From the NCBI RefSeq assembly GCF_017875955.1, contig NZ_JAGINK010000001.1, positions 253,001-317,000 of the forward strand: 64,000 nucleotides of DNA. The letters run 5' to 3'. A program made the position numbers and the translations under genes. The stretch comes from Pseudomonas sp. BP8 (GTDB taxonomy: Bacteria; Pseudomonadota; Gammaproteobacteria; Pseudomonadales; Pseudomonadaceae). The notes beneath the pieces were generated by a model, which was not told the DNA's origin, made no database searches, and worked only from the letters and a program-made list of their open reading frames with translations. Below are positions 62,558-64,000 of the stretch, in pieces (the first letter of the stretch is position 1; each line of letters starts with the position of its first letter).

Positions 62558-62710
62558 GGGCTGCTAGGCGCCAGACGGCGCAATGTCTAGAATGAAGACC
62601 TTGTATCCTAGCACCGGCAGGCGCGCCAAGACCATCGGCACTGGCCGGCGAGGGCCTGGCACAGGCATGATCGCCAGGCAGTCCACGATGGAGCGAATCG
62701 AGTGCACCCC

Positions 62711-62920
62711 ATGCAAGACAACGACCTGCAAGCGCTAATGAGTCGATTCGAGTTGCTGATCGAGCGTGTCGAGCAACTTAAACGGCAAAATGCACTCCTA
62801 GTAGCGCAGGAAAAATCCTGGCGCGAAGAGCGCGCCCACCTCGTCGAAAAGAACGAGATCGCAAGGCGCAAGGTCGAATCGATGATCTTGCGGCTCAAGG
62901 CCCTGGAGCAAGACTCATGA
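62711..62920 (+). CDS. Small coiled-coil protein (TIGR02449, ZapB-like)
   Basis: The product is 69 residues, almost entirely coiled coil (LQALMSRFELLIERVEQLKRQNALLVAQEKSWREERAHLVEKNEIARRKVESMILRLKAL). Start ATG 62711; a GTG three codons earlier is possible. Its end overlaps zapA (ATGA). Size, coiled coil and partner suggest a ZapB-like cell-division accessory. Confidence 0.85.
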   Translation: MQDNDLQALMSRFELLIERVEQLKRQNALLVAQEKSWREERAHLVEKNEIARRKVESMILRLKALEQDS

Positions 62921-63234
62921 GTTCAAGCAATAGCGTCACCGTGCAGATCCTGGACAAGGAATACTCGATCATCTGCCCGCCCGAAGAGCGCAGCAACCTG
63001 GTCAGCGCCGCGCGCTACCTGGATGGCAAGATGCGCGAGATCCGCAGCAGCGGCAAAGTGATCGGCGCTGACCGCATCGCGGTCATGGCAGCCTTGAACA
63101 TCACCCATGAAATGCTCCATCGCCAGGAAACCCCAGAGGTGGTCAGCGGCACCACCACCCGCGAACAGGTGCGTGACCTGCTTGCACGGGTCGATGATGC
63201 ATTGGCCGACGACACGGGTACCAAAAACGGCTGA
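62917..63234 (+). CDS. zapA: Cell division protein ZapA
   Basis: The product is 105 residues: VTVQILDKEYSIICPPEERSNLVSAARYLDGKMREIRSSGKVIGADRIAVMAALNITHEML plus a C-terminal coiled coil. Cross-links FtsZ filaments at mid-cell. Precedes 6S RNA and ygfA, the conserved zapA-ssrS-ygfA arrangement. Confidence 0.95.
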   Translation: MSSSNSVTVQILDKEYSIICPPEERSNLVSAARYLDGKMREIRSSGKVIGADRIAVMAALNITHEMLHRQETPEVVSGTTTREQVRDLLARVDDALADDTGTKNG

Positions 63235-63249
63235 GATTGGTATACTGGC

Positions 63250-63435
63250 GCCACTCCCTGGGAGATGCGCCAGTCGGTTATGTCCCTGAGCCGATACGCA
63301 CAACCACGGGGGTTGCACGCTGGGGCCGGTGTGCATGTCCGCCCGACGGAAAGCCTTAACGCCCCCTGCAATCTCCACCTTGAACTTTCGGGTTCAAGGG
63401 CTACGCCGATAGCGGTCTTATCGGGGAGCCTGAAT
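63250..63435 (+). ncRNA. ssrS: 6S RNA
   Basis: Located exactly between zapA and ygfA, the conserved ssrS position. A -10 box TATACT (63241-63246) sits just before it. The transcript includes the conserved TGTCCCTGAGCCGATA block, an internal arm GGTTGCACGCTGGGGCCGGT, and a terminal stem pairing CTCCC (near 63257) with GGGAG (63424-63428). 6S mimics an open promoter and sequesters sigma-70 RNA polymerase in stationary phase. Ends are approximate. Confidence 0.9.
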
Positions 63436-63438
63436 TGT

Positions 63439-63471
63439 CTATTGCCCGCCTTCCCAGGCGGGCAATTTGTT
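63439..63471 (+). terminator. Terminator after 6S RNA
   Basis: ATTGCCCGCC-TTCCCA-GGCGGGCAAT followed by TTGTTTGG just past the 6S RNA and before ygfA; read-through could make a 6S-ygfA transcript. Confidence 0.85.
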
Positions 63472-63512
63472 TGGCCGCCACGGCGGCCGACACCTCTGGG
63501 AACGCCTGTGCC

Positions 63513-64000
63513 ATGACCGACACCGCGCCGCTAACCCGCCCCCAGTTGCGCCGCTTGCTGCGCAACGCTCGCCGTGCCCTCACACCGGCCCAGCAGCGCC
63601 AGGCCACACTTGGCCTGTACCGCCAACTGGCGCAGCACCCGCTGTTCCGCCGCGCCCGACACATTGCCCTGTACCTGCCCAATGACGGCGAGATCGACCC
63701 GCGCCTGTTGCTGCGCGAGGCCCAGCGGCGCGGCAAGCGCACCTACCTGCCGGTGCTGCATGCCTGGCCGGCCACACGCATGGTGTTCCAACGTTTTGAA
63801 CACGGCGAGCGCCTGCGGCCCAACCGCTTTCGCATTCCGGAGCCGGTAATCGAGCGCAAGCGGCAACGGCCGATCTGGGCACTGGACCTGATCCTGCTGC
63901 CGCTGGTGGGGTTTGACGAAGTGGGTGGCCGGCTGGGCATGGGCGGTGGCTTCTATGACCGCAGCCTGGCTTATCAGGCGCGTCGCAAGACGTGGAAGAA
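63513..64000 (+). CDS. ygfA: 5-formyltetrahydrofolate cyclo-ligase, 3' end cut by window edge
   Basis: The first 162 codons are seen, running off the right edge. RRLLRNARRALTPAQQ, IALYLPNDGEIDPRLLL, and the ATP/phosphate-binding motif VGFDEVGGRLGMGGGFYDRSL are the family hallmarks. Converts 5-formyl-THF to methenyl-THF with ATP. Lies downstream of 6S RNA as in E. coli, and could be co-transcribed with it. Confidence 0.93.
   Translation, partial: MTDTAPLTRPQLRRLLRNARRALTPAQQRQATLGLYRQLAQHPLFRRARHIALYLPNDGEIDPRLLLREAQRRGKRTYLPVLHAWPATRMVFQRFEHGERLRPNRFRIPEPVIERKRQRPIWALDLILLPLVGFDEVGGRLGMGGGFYDRSLAYQARRKTWK

Overview
This is a 64 kb piece of a Pseudomonas chromosome, most likely from the Pseudomonas putida group. 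The evidence is high-GC coding sequence, two families of short REP-type inverted repeats between genes (cores TTCGCGGGGCAAGCCCGCTC and TTCGCGACACAAGGCCGCTC), and gene order that matches what I remember of P. putida and P. aeruginosa (pckA-hslO-PAP2-hslR-rimBK-ompR/envZ-tex-gshA, the ssuEADCBF and tauABCD operons, argA-argE, gcvTHP, ubiI-ubiH-pepP-ygfB, zapA-6S RNA-ygfA). Nearly all of it is core chromosome and every core gene reads through intact.

Layout. 1-1.2 kb: an AT-rich accessory patch with the 5' part of an Abi_2/HEPN abortive-infection gene running off the left edge. It is preceded by a structured, terminator-ended RNA, an arrangement like an RNA-antitoxin system. 1.3-6.6 kb: Kbp-type BON/LysM protein, fdhD plus an FdhF/YdeP molybdo-oxidoreductase, a 670-bp inverted-repeat element with a REP pair nested in it, and a glycine-zipper envelope protein. 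6.6-9.5 kb: a hotdog thioesterase, a ParE-type toxin-antitoxin pair and pckA. 9.6-21 kb: hslO, a PAP2 phosphatase, hslR, rimB-rimK, the envZ/ompR (amgS/amgR) pair, tex with a downstream thioesterase, and gshA with a TetR regulator. 21-32 kb: a sulfur-scavenging block, ssuEADCBF (alkanesulfonates), lsfA (1-Cys peroxiredoxin), an OprD-family porin and tauABCD (taurine). 32-42.6 kb: polyamine uptake and catabolism, spuBCDEFGH, and a divergent gamma-glutamylpolyamine synthetase. 42.7-47.8 kb: argA, argE, a CYTH/CHAD triphosphatase, an Lrp regulator and a divergent small ACT-like protein. 48-54.6 kb: an orphan GspE-like ATPase, a DUF2388 secreted protein and gcvTHP. 54.7-64 kb: a ferric-iron ABC transporter pair, the ubiquinone hydroxylase/aminopeptidase cluster (ubiI, DUF4442, ubiH, pepP, ygfB), a ZapB-like/zapA pair, 6S RNA and the start of ygfA.

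How the genes work together. The sulfur block joins two desulfonation routes (FMNH2-dependent SsuD/SsuE and 2-oxoglutarate-dependent TauD), each with its own ABC importer, to a sulfur-starvation peroxiredoxin and an outer-membrane channel. The spu block couples a two-receptor polyamine importer to gamma-glutamylation and transamination. The ubi cluster supplies two of the ring hydroxylases for ubiquinone.

Most unusual signals: (i) the Abi_2/HEPN gene with its upstream three-way-junction RNA ending in a U8 terminator, (ii) a 30-bp LacI-operator-like palindrome between the porin and tauA, (iii) the 670-bp inverted-repeat element, (iv) strong dyads in front of the TA operon, spuB and the iron-binding protein gene, and (v) an isolated GspE-like ATPase with a compressed zinc-binding site.
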